Shown: positions 1 to 10,989 of the stretch, one piece after another
Numbering within the stretch: position 1 is the stretch's first letter
Layout: every line of letters begins with the position of its first letter
Made by a program: the position numbers and the translations under genes
The notes under the pieces: model-generated
Seen by the model: only the letters and a program-made list of their open reading frames with translations
Told to the model about the DNA's origin: nothing
Database searches by the model: none
DNA from: Tillandsia leiboldiana
Taxonomy: Eukaryota; Streptophyta; Magnoliopsida; Poales; Bromeliaceae
Reading direction: 5' to 3'
DNA: 64,000 nucleotides
NCBI GenBank assembly: GCA_029204045.2
Contig: CM055080.1
Location: 5,129,133 to 5,193,132, forward strand

Positions 1-1550
1 CCCGATCCGAAAATCCCGCAATACTGCACCATAAGTCCCAAAGGATGCACACATAATTATTATCCAAGTTTAATCTAAAAATCTGTCCCCAAAAATCTGT
101 TTAATAATTCAGCCATTTTCACCTGCGAAACGTGCCCAAGAAATTCCCAGAAAAATACTACTGCGATCTACGCGACGATCCGGTCTAAACAAGTACCTGC
201 ACGTCTCCACACGATTTTCCTACGCTGAGAACCAAAATCGACAAGGGAACCACCCCGAACAATGCATTCATCCAAAACTGTGATATAAAATTCTGTAAAA
301 AAAAGGGGTTCTCACCTTCGGGGAAATTCTAGGAAAATCCAAGAAAATTCAGAGAGACTCCTTGCGATGCGTAGATGCAAATCCCTTTGTGAATCGCCCT
401 GATCCGACGTCCGTGTGCAAAGTTATCGCCAAAACAAGGCAGTGCTATCCCAAAACTCCGTGACGGAAAAAGGGTCAAAATGAGGCCATAGAAACTCCAA
501 CAAAGCCTCGGAGTCAGAAGAAACTCACAACAGAGAAAATGAAGCCCTACCTGTTAAGAATCCAACGGCGCAAAAATCGTGAAAATAGGAGGTCGGGATG
601 AGTCTGGGGAGCCTGAACACCGAAATGCGACGAATCAGGTTGCCGTAGAATGATCGTCGCGCCACGCCAGAAAAATCTCAAACCTCGGGATCCGAGCCTC
701 CTAAAATCCTGAGAAGCCTACAGGAGATGTAGAATTGAGAGAGGAAAATTTTCTTAGAAGGGACCTCGGGGTGGAAATGAACAGTGGAAGGAGAAAACGG
801 CCCCTCAACTGCTCTACACAAAGCCAAAAACCCACGTTGGGCCCTTTGCGGATTCCGTGGACCGCGCCCCTGCAACGGACCAACCACAGCCCGACACGTG
901 GCTCCCGCCCGTTGCTGTGCACCGCCGCTCAAAATCCTGCACCGGTCGCCTCCCTTCCGTGGACCGCGCACCGAAGACCCGCCAATTGGCGCCCGCCACG
1001 TGGCCCCGCGCCGGGCTCATGCACCTGGCCGCGCTGCTCCATGGACCAGCTGCTGCGGACCGGCCAATGAGGGCCCGCCACGTGGCGCTCCAGCGGTCCA
1101 TGACTCCCCCCATGCACCAGAAAACACCAGAAACATCCGGGAGTCCGTTTTTGGGCATCCGGACTCAGAATTCAACAAGTAACTAGCCGTTTTCAAGCGT
1201 TTTTCCGTGCTGAATCCAAATACGCCCTCCGTTTGGCCTAGAAACTTTTCTAAAATTCGGCAACTGCCGCCGAAGGCCAAACTAACAATAATTACCACCA
1301 CGGACCCATCTGTGCCGTCCTTTTTACACACTGTGCATCAGACACCATCAATAGGTGTTTCACACATTGGATTCATGGGAAAAACAGTGCATGGAAACCT
1401 GGATCATCACACCCACGGAGCTATGCCAATCCAACGGCGTCCCAATCAGCGCCCAATCCCACACGGCGATCATGATGCCGCAAATGGCCAACTCCGGAGT
1501 GCTGGCTTGGAGGGAGCGACCCTACCAAGCATGCGCGAATGAGCACAAAC
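1..1550 (-). repeat. Gypsy-type LTR-like sequence, truncated at window edge
   Basis: Read on the minus strand, positions about 300-700 resemble the part of the 38184-41290 LTR just after its leader: both have a cgattttTgcg-like block, then a short stretch ending in taagGGTA/taacaggta-like sequence, a coding-poor segment and a motif close to ctggattttt. Positions 890-1085 hold three CACGTGG boxes next to CCAAT-type motifs, as in that LTR upstream of its TATA box. I infer a diverged, oppositely oriented relative whose 3' end lies left of the window. The overlapping open frames on both strands at 678-1331 have no recognisable domain and look compositional. The right boundary is approximate and no target duplication was found. 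Confidence 0.5.
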
Positions 1551-1570
1551 GGCAAGCAAGCACGTCTCGA

Positions 1571-1634
1571 TCATCGTGTCTAAAACACGGAATAGAAATC
1601 ATCGTGTCTAAAACACGGAATAGAATCATCGACC
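1571..1634. repeat. 28-bp tandem duplication with internal palindrome
   Basis: A 28-bp unit begins at 1571 and again at 1599, and a third partial start is visible at 1626. Each unit contains the short inverted repeat CGTGT-ctaaa-ACACG. This looks like replication slippage at a small hairpin; no function is inferred. Confidence 0.75.
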
Positions 1635-1639
1635 TTTTG

Positions 1640-2914
1640 GTCGGGGTATAGTATCTCAAGTGTCAATGTTTCATATACAATATTAACATTATCTTGCATA
1701 ACGAAAGAGTAAAACATTTACAAGTTGTCCTCATGTCTCAAACATGGAATCTAACTATTTCATCTTGATTGTACAAGTTTAGAAGTTTTCTGCTTGTATC
1801 TCACTACACTAGATGGCACTAATGTCATAATGTCCATTTATACATGATCATGTGCTTAACATGTCCCAATAATTCTATAACAAGTATAGTTATTCTCTAT
1901 TCATATCCAAAAGATTAAGTTCACGAAAATTCCTATTCAATCCTCCCTTAAAGTGCCCATGCATCTACAATGTTTACCTCTACTACATAGAGTATGAAAT
2001 TTTCTACACATGAAGGGATTCAGATGCATGATCATAAAGCATGATAAATCAAACGATACATATTTAATATAACAATGATGCTCTAAAAGTCTATAGAAGA
2101 CATAGGGGGAGTTCACCCATTTCGGTGAGGTCAAACCCACCGGATAGTTGCCAAATCCTTATGAAGGATCCCAACCAAGATGCCTACACTTCCTCTTATG
2201 CCCTAGAAGAAGTTTCCAAAAGGTTAAAACATCACAAAAATTCAATCATAAAATTCCCTAAAAATCATAAGGAAAATAGGTGGAAAATACCTTAGATTGA
2301 GAAATCTTACTAGATCTTAAAATCCAAACAAGAAAAGCTTCAAAACCAACCTACAAGAGTGCTCCACATCCATCAATTCCACCCAAAAAGCTGGAAATCA
2401 AAAAGCCCCAAATAAACCCTAGTTTTTCAAAAACTAGGTTTTCCTATAAAGATCCCAAAAGAAAAGGAAAAAGAAGTGTTTCAAACCTCTTTAAGCTCAA
2501 ATCCCACCTTGGAAATGCAAAGGATAGGAACTAGAGCTCCAAACTTCCTTCTCCTCCAAGCTCTTGCCTTCCTTCAAGCTCTTGTAGCAAGCTTTAATGG
2601 TGGAGAAGAGAAGGTTGAAGAAGAACTCAAGTAGAGAGATGTGTTGGAGAAGGAAATCAAAGAAGAGTTCTCCCTTTCTCTCTCTCTAACACTCTCTCTT
2701 GCACTCTCCAAATGAGAGGAAAAGAGAGGATAAGGAGGGTTAAAAACCCTAATGAAACAAAATCCCCAAAGTCCCCCTGCAAGAAATGTAATTACATTTC
2801 TTACTGGGCTGTCTAGACCAAAACGGTCCGGACTGACCCAAAACGGTCCGAACCCCGAAGGTGAAATTTCTAGATTCGCGCGGACAGTCCATACTGTCCC
2901 CAGACGGTCCGGAC
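1640..2914 (-). repeat. Older LTR-like sequence, left part, split by the copia array
   Basis: The sequence is AT-rich with no credible coding region. On the minus strand it reads like an LTR leader: a CT-rich stretch at about 2640-2710, then a segment with repeated aaaccctag-like motifs. Positions 2826-2914 contain several GTCCGGAC or GTCCGAAC motifs. The copia array begins at 2915, and the interrupted sequence resumes after the target duplication at 14366-14370. The LTR identity is inferred from layout and composition, not from a paired LTR; its far end is undefined. Confidence 0.45.
2910..2914. repeat. Target-site duplication CGGAC, left copy
   Basis: The five bases before the first LTR of the copia array are CGGAC. 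The same five bases follow the third LTR at 14366-14370, so the whole three-LTR array sits inside one integration footprint. Confidence 0.9.
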
Positions 2915-4294
2915 TGTTGGTTTTTATATAAGGATCCACAAGGATCTAAATAGGTACTATCAAACAACTAGAGGGGGGGTGAATAGGTGTAATACTTATA
3001 AAACCAAATCTCAGTGCAAAATAAAAACCAATGCGGAAATATAAAACAACACACCGAGATATACGTGGAAACTCCAATCCAGGAGAAAAACCACGGGACC
3101 AACACGCAATAACAATCCACTAAGAATAGAAGAATAACAAGGTGATTACCGACTCCACGGACTCAAACCCCTCCTTCAGCTTCTTCGGACCTTGCGCTGA
3201 CCGGTTGGATATCCACGCAATAACAATCCCTAAGAAAAGAAGAATAACAAGGTGATTACCGTCTCCACGGATTTAACCCCTCCTTCAATTTCTTGGACCT
3301 CGCGCTCCACCGTTTTGCCCGTCCACTGCTCGCGTTCGAATCCACGAACACACGCTTCGAATCCACGAAACGCCTTTAGCACACCGAATCCACGATGCCA
3401 CGTCGAATCCACGACGCAAACTCAGTCGATAAGAATATTGACTTCGATGGTGATCCTTTGCTTAGATTCTCATTGAGGAACCATAGAAGAAATCTCTAAG
3501 CAAAGATTAGATCAATTCGACAAAAGATATGTTCTTGAAAGAACCATCGAATTGACCTAAAAGAGGCTATAAAGAAGATCGATGAAAACCTAGCCTCTAG
3601 GGTTGCTCTCAAGTGTTTTAGAAATTGATCGGCCGTAGCACCCACGTTTTTGAGAAACCCTAAGTGTCTATTTATAGTTTAGAAACCTTTGGAAAGAGAT
3701 AAGAATCAAAAACATACCTTATCTGGAAATTTTCAGCACGGCGATCCGGATCTGATTTACTGCGATCCGGATCGTCGTAACGAGATTGACGATTCCAGAA
3801 AACCAAGGGTTCGGGATCCGGATTGCAAGGTCCCGATCCGGATCGTTCATACAAAACAGAAAACTTAACATTCGGGATCCGGATCGGAAATTGCAAGGAT
3901 CCGGATCGAAGTCTTGTATGAAGCAACAACCTTCGGGATCCGGATCGTTGGCTCTGATCCGGATCCTGAACATGTCCGAACACCAGTTTTTGATTATTAT
4001 GCAATTAAAAGTTCATCCAAGTGTTTCTACACTATAAGAAAGTATTCGGATCACCATAATTATTTAGTTAAACATACCTGATCCTCTTGAATACTTTCTT
4101 CTTGAGATTGATGTAACTGATCCACAATTCTTCAACTTCAATCTTCAAGACTCAAGACACTGAGTGTCAACTTGAGCTCTTGTTGAATCTTCTCTAAGTC
4201 TTTGATTGCTGATTGACAATTTGATCCCTTTAAGACTCCGACTCAACTTACTGACTTGACTCACGAAATATGCCAACACCAAAATGCCGTAACA
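2915..4294 (-). repeat. Copia LTR 1 (3' LTR in element orientation)
   Basis: This 1380-bp LTR is bounded by TGTTGG on the left and GTAACA on the right. On the minus strand it carries a TATA box, CTATAAATAG, at 3668-3677, with the palindrome array upstream at 3743-3965. The polypurine tract is at about 4295-4310. By eye it differs from LTR 2 at only a handful of positions, so the array is young. Confidence 0.93.
3743..3965. promoter_or_regulatory. Eight spaced GATCCGGATC palindromes in the copia LTR
   Basis: The 10-bp palindrome GATCCGGATC starts at 3743, 3764, 3815 (last base T), 3835, 3876, 3898, 3937 and 3956. Start-to-start distances are 21, 51, 20, 41, 22, 39 and 19 bp, all close to whole turns of B-DNA. 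The array begins 66 bp upstream of the minus-strand TATA box. The same array is present in LTR 2 (about 8777-8999) and LTR 3 (about 13814-14036), where one site is altered. A role as binding sites for a dimeric factor is inference. Confidence 0.8.
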
Positions 4295-5952
4295 ATCTCC
4301 CCCTTTGGCAATTTCGTGACAAAACCCAAAAATACATAAAAACGCTCAAGTCACTCATCTTAAACCAAAAAAAAATCAAAATTCAATGTCATCACCAAAA
4401 CATTAATTTTCTTTGCGTGAAAGATCCAATAAATACAAAATTACATTTGAACCAAACAGTCCTAGAACATACTCTATGACTTAGGACTTGGTGTCTTAAA
4501 GTGATGTAATTCCTGCAAAACAAAACTCCAAACAAAATCAAACGTTAGTTGTTAGAAATTAAAATCCTACATTTGATCCGTCTTCCTTTTGGTTCTTTTG
4601 TTTTTCTGCTCTTTCAATTTTTTCTTTGTCTCCCCCTATCTTGAGCATCTCTAACATGTTTTCCATGTTCTCCATGTTCTTGAGCATCTATGTTCTCCCC
4701 CTTTGTGATACGATCATCATTTTCCGTTCTCCCCCATTTTTCCATTTTCGTTTGTCCTCTCTTGATGATCTCATCTCCGTCCTCATTTCTCTTCTCCCCC
4801 TTTTGTCACAAATTGTCAAACAGTGAACATACTAGACAAAAGGAAATCACTAACAACATTAGTTCATAGAGAAAGAGAGATAAAAGCTCAGTTCCGGTAT
4901 ATAACAAAAATGCAGATTGCGTACCGGTACCAGAAGGCAAAAATCAAATAATTCCTTGAAACAAATCCAGATTTTAGAATCTTTTCAAATACCGATTTGT
5001 ATTCCATCAAGAAATCAATTTAAGTGCTTTAACCAATGAATTCACACAGATGCCATTCAATCCAATTAATTTCACAAAATTAAAAAGATTTACTCCTAAA
5101 TCATGAAAAATAAAGATAAAACATTATAAACAGTTTTCATGTTATATTCAACAAACACAAGTCATCAAAAATAATCTTGAGATCCAAACTCTATCAAGAT
5201 GTAACGGATTTACACAGATGACTTACGGAGATTTCCAAATGACATCAATTCTGAATTCTACCCTTTCAAATTGAGATAAGCACTAAGTTACCTAAGGGTG
5301 GCTCTTTGAGCATCTTTCAACTATCCCACCTTATACCAACCAGGAGATTGTTCAAAATAAGAACTTTGAATATAAATCTCCAAATGCTTCAACTAAAAAA
5401 TTCTCATAAAATATTTTCCAAGCATCCATAACATGTGGTAGCTTCACACACAAACTGGACGACCGGGGTGGCAGCTCTTTCCAACATGTGGTGGTAGTTT
5501 TCACACTCCTTTCGGATGTAACTCTTTCCACATCTTTTACAATTCATTTATTTACCCTTGTAAGAATGCAGTCTCTTACGTGAAAGAATTAAATCCCAAA
5601 TCTTAGCCTATCGGTTGTCTCACATTTATCACAATGAATTCACACAACCGAGATAGATTAAGCATCTTAAGATCACACATGATTTCTAAAATTTGATGCT
5701 TATAATATCAAAAACTCCTATAATGAAGTATCTTCAAGAATATGATTATGGAGTAAAGTTGATAATCCATATAAAATTAATTTGGAGTGAATGAACGTGA
5801 AGCCCTTTTTATTCAATGCACTTGTTCATTAAAAAACCCTTTTGTTCAAAAACAAAGTATAAAAACAAAGAGCATTGAAAAACATGTAATGCAAGATTCA
5901 GAAAAATATGAAAGGAAAACCAATCAAAGCATTACATACAGTCAAAAGCAAT
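4295..5952 (-). repeat. Noncoding 3' internal region of copia unit 1
   Basis: This AT-rich stretch lies where pol would be expected. I see no conserved pol motif in any frame. It begins at the polypurine tract next to LTR 1 and is almost identical to 9329-10989. Short open frames at 4270-4826 have no recognisable domain. Confidence 0.85.
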
Positions 5953-7914
5953 TTAAAACTTAAGACATGGAAAGATATCACCTTTCCGAATCCAAAATCG
6001 CTGGATTTTGGGTTGTCTTGATTCGTTGTGGCCGGGGGTTGTCCGCTTTGACTGTTGATCCACCTTAGGTCTTTGCCTCGCAGTGATCCACTTGCATGAT
6101 TGATGTTGTGGCTCGGACCTTTGGTGGGTTGAGTGAACTCCTTTGACTTGATGTGTCTTTTGATTCCGTTGAGTTCGCTCCGTAGATGAAGCTGCCGAAG
6201 AATTCTTCTTTCTCTTTTTCGGGCAAACCTTCACCAAATGTCCTTCAAGTCCACAAAGGTGACACGACCTTCCTTTCAATTTCATTGTGGAGCTTGAAGC
6301 ATGTACAGTTTGGTCCTTTTTGAATCCCAAACCAACCTTGCTTGTTTGGCCCAATCCGGACATACAATCTAGTTTCTTGGAACCGGTTGAAAGCCTTTGT
6401 ATGTCGTATTTGAGTTCATGAACTTGCTTGGTCAATGCTTGGTTGGTGACATGAATCTCCTCAAACTGTTTTTCTAGAAAACCAATCTTGTCCATATATG
6501 ATTTTGCGTTCGTCTCCGATTGGTTTAGCTTTTCTTGGAGGATTTTATTGTTATTCAATAAAAGTCCTTGTTCCTCCTCGAGATCATGAAGTTTGATCTT
6601 TAAAGCATGATTCTCGTCTTGATTCTCAAGTCGTTGCTTCCTCAACTTCTTGATATGTTTGGCCATCTTCTTAGATTCCGCAAGAAGTTGTTGATATGCC
6701 TCAACGAGTTCTTCCTCGTCCGACTCCCCCTCACTTGATGACTCTCCGCCGGTTGTTGATGTTTCATACAAAATCAAAGGAGTAGAGTCAGTGACTAAAG
6801 ATGATAAACAATTATTAGAAGAGGGAATTTTAGAGGTAAGAAAAGCAACGGCGTTTTCCTCTTTACTTGAGATCGATTCATTAGAAGTAGAATCGTCCCA
6901 AGTTTTCGCTTGCAAAGCCTTCTTTTTATATGATTTCTTAGAAGGACAATCCATTGAAAAATGGCCGTAGCCTTTGCATCAATAGCATTGGATTTCCCCT
7001 TCGAAATCATCTTTTTCTTTTTCTTTAGAAGGTTTTGCAAAGCTTTTGAGTTTAGAGGATTTAGAACCCGATGATCCTTTAGAAGATTTCGTGGATGAAG
7101 ATCCATCGGTTCGATTCTTCCAAAACTTCCGACGAAATTTCTTTGTGATCCGCGCCAATTGTTCTTCAAAATCGGCAAAAGAGATTTCATCGTCGGAACT
7201 TGATTCGCTATCTTCTTCCTTTGTGGATTTGAATGCAATACCTGTAAGCTTAGAAGAAGACTTGGAAGAAACTTGATTAGTAGGAAAAGTCATTTCATAA
7301 GTTTGTAAAGCACCTACTAATTCCTCTACACTCATCTCATCCGGATGACTAACGGTTTCAATGGCGGTAACCTTTGCCCTAAACCGTTCCGGTAGAGTCC
7401 GAAGTATCTTTCTTACAACTCTCGACTCCGGGATCTTTTCTCCTAAATTAGCACAAGTATTGATTACATCTTGAAGTCTAGTGTAATAATCTGTAAACAA
7501 TTCATGCTCTTCCATATGAATAGAGTCAAATTGACTTGTAAGCATCTGGAGCTTTTGAATTTTTACAAGATTAGTACCCTCATGTGTAATTTTGAGAATA
7601 TCCCAAATTTCCTTCGCGGTTTCACACGCGGAAATTCGTGTAAATTCAGTCGAGGAAAGAGAATTAAATAAAGCGTTCATACCTTTCCCATTGTAAGAAG
7701 ATCTTTCAAATTCCTCTTTGGACCATCTAGAGCGAGGTTTTGGGGTAGTAGAATTTCCTACTTCCTCAACAGGATGCACCCAACCGTATTCCACGGATTG
7801 CCATACCCGCTCATCAATTGCGATGAGAAAAGCTCTCATCCGCACTTTCCAATAAGCATAATTAGTCCCATCAAAAAGAGGAGGTCTATAAATATTACCA
7901 CTTTCACCCATCAT
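5953..7914 (-). pseudogene. gag: Copia-type Gag, copy 1, with a nonsense codon in the first zinc knuckle
   Basis: Gag is the structural protein that assembles the cytoplasmic particle and packages element RNA. The frame starts at the paired ATG codons at 7914-7909; upstream in-frame codons lie in the LTR and were not used as start. The predicted 653-residue product has a copia-type N-terminal segment (LFDGTNYAYWKVRM near residue 15), a UBN2-like gag core (about 70-200), a serine-rich basic stretch, a CCHC knuckle (about 310-323), a long coiled coil (about 400-505) and a second knuckle beginning CHLCGLEGH (about 551-564). A TGA at 6979-6981 falls inside the first knuckle, at about residue 312, where copy 2 has an Arg codon. 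Only a truncated product without knuckles or coiled coil is expected. Confidence 0.88.
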
Positions 7915-7933
7915 GATAGATAAACCTAAAACC

Positions 7934-7946
7934 CGCTCTGATACCA
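7934..7946 (-). other. Primer binding site of copia unit 1
   Basis: The minus strand reads TGGTATCAGAGC two bases after the end of LTR 2, complementary to the 3' end of plant initiator Met tRNA. It marks the 5' side of internal region 1 and fixes the element orientation. Confidence 0.9.
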
Positions 7947-7948
7947 CT

Positions 7949-9328
7949 TGTTGGTTTTTATATAAGGATCCACAAGGATCTAAATAGGTACTATCAAACA
8001 ACTAGAGGGGGGGTGAATAGGTGTAATACTTATAAAACCAAATCTCAGTGCAAAATAAAAACCAATGCGGAAATATAAAACAACACACCGAGATATACGT
8101 GGAAACTCCAATCCAGGAGAAAAACCACGGGACCAACACGCAATAACAATCCACTAAGAATAGAAGAATAACAAGGTGATTACCAACTCCACGGACTCAA
8201 ACCCCTCCTTCAGCTTCTTCGGACCTTGCGCTGACCGGTTGGATATCCACGCAATAACAATCCCTAAGAAAAGAAGAATAACAAGGTGATTACCGTCTCC
8301 GCGGATTTAACCCCTCCTTCAATTTCTTGGACCTCGCGCTCCACCGTTTTGCCCGTCCACTGCTCGCGTTCGAATCCACGAACGCACGCTTCGAATCCAC
8401 GAAACGCCTTTAGCACACCGAATCCACGATGCCACGTCGAATCCACGACACAAACTCAGTCGATAAGAATATTGACTTCGATGGTGATCCTTTGCTTAGA
8501 TTCTCATTGAGGAACCGTAGAAGAAATCTCTAAGCAAAGATTAGATCAATTCGACAAAAGATATGTTCTTGAAAGAACCATCGAATTGACCTAAAAGGGG
8601 CTATAAAGAAGATCGATGAAAACCTAGCCTCTAGGGTTGCTCTCAAGTGTTTTAGAAATTGATCGGCCGTAGCACCCACGTTTTTGAGAAACCCTAAGTG
8701 TCTATTTATAGTTTAGAAACCTTTGGAAAGAGATAAGAATCAAAAACATACCTTATCTGGAAATTTTCAGCACGGCGATCCGGATCTGATTTACTGCGAT
8801 CCGGATCGTCGTAACGAGATTGACGATTCCAGAAAACCAAGGGTTCGGGATCCGGATTGCAAGGTCCCGATCCGGATCGTTCATACAAAACAGAAAACTT
8901 AACATTCGGGATCCGGATCGGAAATTGCAAGGATCCGGATCGAAGTCTTGTATGAAGCAACAACCTTCGGGATCCGGATCGTTGGCTCTGATCCGGATCC
9001 TGAACATGTCCGAACACCAGTTTTTGATTATTATGCAATTAAAAGTTCATCCAAGTGTTTCTACACTATAAGAAAGTATTCGGATCACCATAATTATTTA
9101 GTTAAACATACCTGATCCTCTTGAATACTTTCTTCTTGAGATTGATGTAACTGATCCACAATTCTTCAACTTCAATCTTCAAGACTCAAGACACTGAGTG
9201 TCAACTTGAGCTCTTGTTGAATCTTCTCTAAGTCTTTGATTGCTGATTGACAATTTGATCCCTTTAAGACTCCGACTCAACTTACTGACTTGACTCACGA
9301 AATATGCCAACACCAAAATGCCGTAACA
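7949..9328 (-). repeat. Copia LTR 2 (middle LTR)
   Basis: This 1380-bp LTR is shared by both units: it is the 5' LTR of unit 1 and the 3' LTR of unit 2. It has the same TGTT/AACA ends, palindrome array and minus-strand TATA box (about 8702-8711) as the others. It has a primer site on its left and a polypurine tract on its right, as expected of a middle LTR in a recombined tandem. Confidence 0.93.
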
Positions 9329-10989
9329 ATCTCCCCCTTTGGCAATTTCGTGACAAAACCCAAAAATACATAAAAACGCTCAAGTCACTCATCTTAAACC
9401 AAAAAAAAATCGAAATTCAATGTCATCACCAAAACATTGATTTTCTTTGCGTGAAAGATCCAATAAATACAAAATTACATTTGAACCAAACAGTCCTAGA
9501 ACATACTCTATGACTTAGGACTTGGTGTCTTAAAGTGATGTAATTCCTGCAAAACAAAACTCCAAACAAAATCAAACGTTAGTTGTTAGAAATTAAAATC
9601 CTACATTTGATCCGTCTTCCTTTTGGTTCTTTTGTTTTTCTGCTCTTTCAATTTTTTCTTTGTCTCCCCCTATCTTGAGCATCTCTAACATGTTTTCCAT
9701 GTTCTCCATGTTCTTGAGCATCTATGTTCTCCCCCTTTGTGATACGATCATCATTTTCCGTTCTCCCCCATTTTTCCATTTTCGTTTGTCCTCTCTTGAT
9801 GATCTCATCTCCGTCCTCATTTCTCTTCTCCCCCTTTTTGTCACAAATTGTCAAACAGTGAACATACTAGACAAAAGAAAATCACTAACAACATTAGTTC
9901 ATAGAGAAAGAGAGATAAAAGCTCAGTTCCGGTATATAACAAAAATGCAGATTGCGTACCGGTACCAGAAGGCAAAAATCAAATAATTCCTTGAAACAAA
10001 TCCAGATTTTAGAATCTTTTCAAATACCGATTTGTATTCCATCAAGAAATCAATTTAAGTGCTTTAACCAATGAATTCACACAGATGCCATTCAATCCAA
10101 TTAATTTCACAAAATTAAAAAGATTTACTCCTAAATCATGAAAAATAAAGATAAAACATTATAAACAGTTTTTCATGTTATATTCAACAAACACAAGTCA
10201 TCAAAAATAATCTTGAGATCCAAACTCTATCAAGATGTAACGGATTTACACAGATGACTTACGGAGATTTCCAAATGACATCAATTCTGAATTCTACCCT
10301 TTCAAATTGAGATAAGCACTAAGTTACCTAAGGGTGGCTCTTTGAGCATCTTTCAACTATCCCACCTTATACCAACCAGGAGATTGTTCAAAATAAGAAC
10401 TTTAAATATAAATCTCCAAATGCTTCAACTAAAAAATTCTCATAAAATATTTTCCAAGCATCCATAACATGTGGTAGCTTCACACACAAACCGGACGACC
10501 GGGGTGGCAGCTCTTTCCAACATGTGGTGGTAGTTTTCACACTCCTTTCGGATGTAACTCTTTCCACATCTTTTACAATTTATTTATTTACCCTTGTAAG
10601 AATGCAGTCTCTTACGTGAAAGAATTAAATCCCAAATCTTAGCCTATCGGTTGTCTCACATTTATCACAATGAATTCACACAACCGAGATAGATTAAGCA
10701 TCTTAAGATCACACATGATTTCTAAAATTTGATGCTTATAATATCAAAAACTCCTATAATGAAGTATCTTCAAGAATATGATTATGGAGTAAAGTTGATA
10801 ATCCATATAAAATTAATTTGGAGTGAATGAACGTGAAGCCCTTTTTATTCAATGCACTTGTTCATTAAAAAACCCTTTTGTTCAAAAACAAAGTATAAAA
10901 ACAAAGAGCATTGAAAAACATGTAATGCAAAGATTTAGAAAAATATGAAAGGAAAACCAATCAAAGCATTACATACAGTCAAAAGCAAT
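9329..10989 (-). repeat. Noncoding 3' internal region of copia unit 2
   Basis: This region is almost identical to 4295-5952, with scattered single-base changes and a few 1-bp length differences in homopolymers. It has a polypurine tract at its LTR 2 edge and no pol coding motif. Confidence 0.85.

Noticed and set aside
678..1331. Overlapping open frames on both strands near the left edge
   Set aside because: They lie in LTR-like, GC-rich sequence with G-boxes; all frames are open to similar lengths and show no conserved motif.
7915..8001. In-frame upstream ATG of copia gag inside LTR 2
   Set aside because: The 29 extra residues cross the LTR end and primer site, and copia gag normally starts after the primer site with the conserved N-terminal segment, so the paired ATG at 7914-7909 was chosen.
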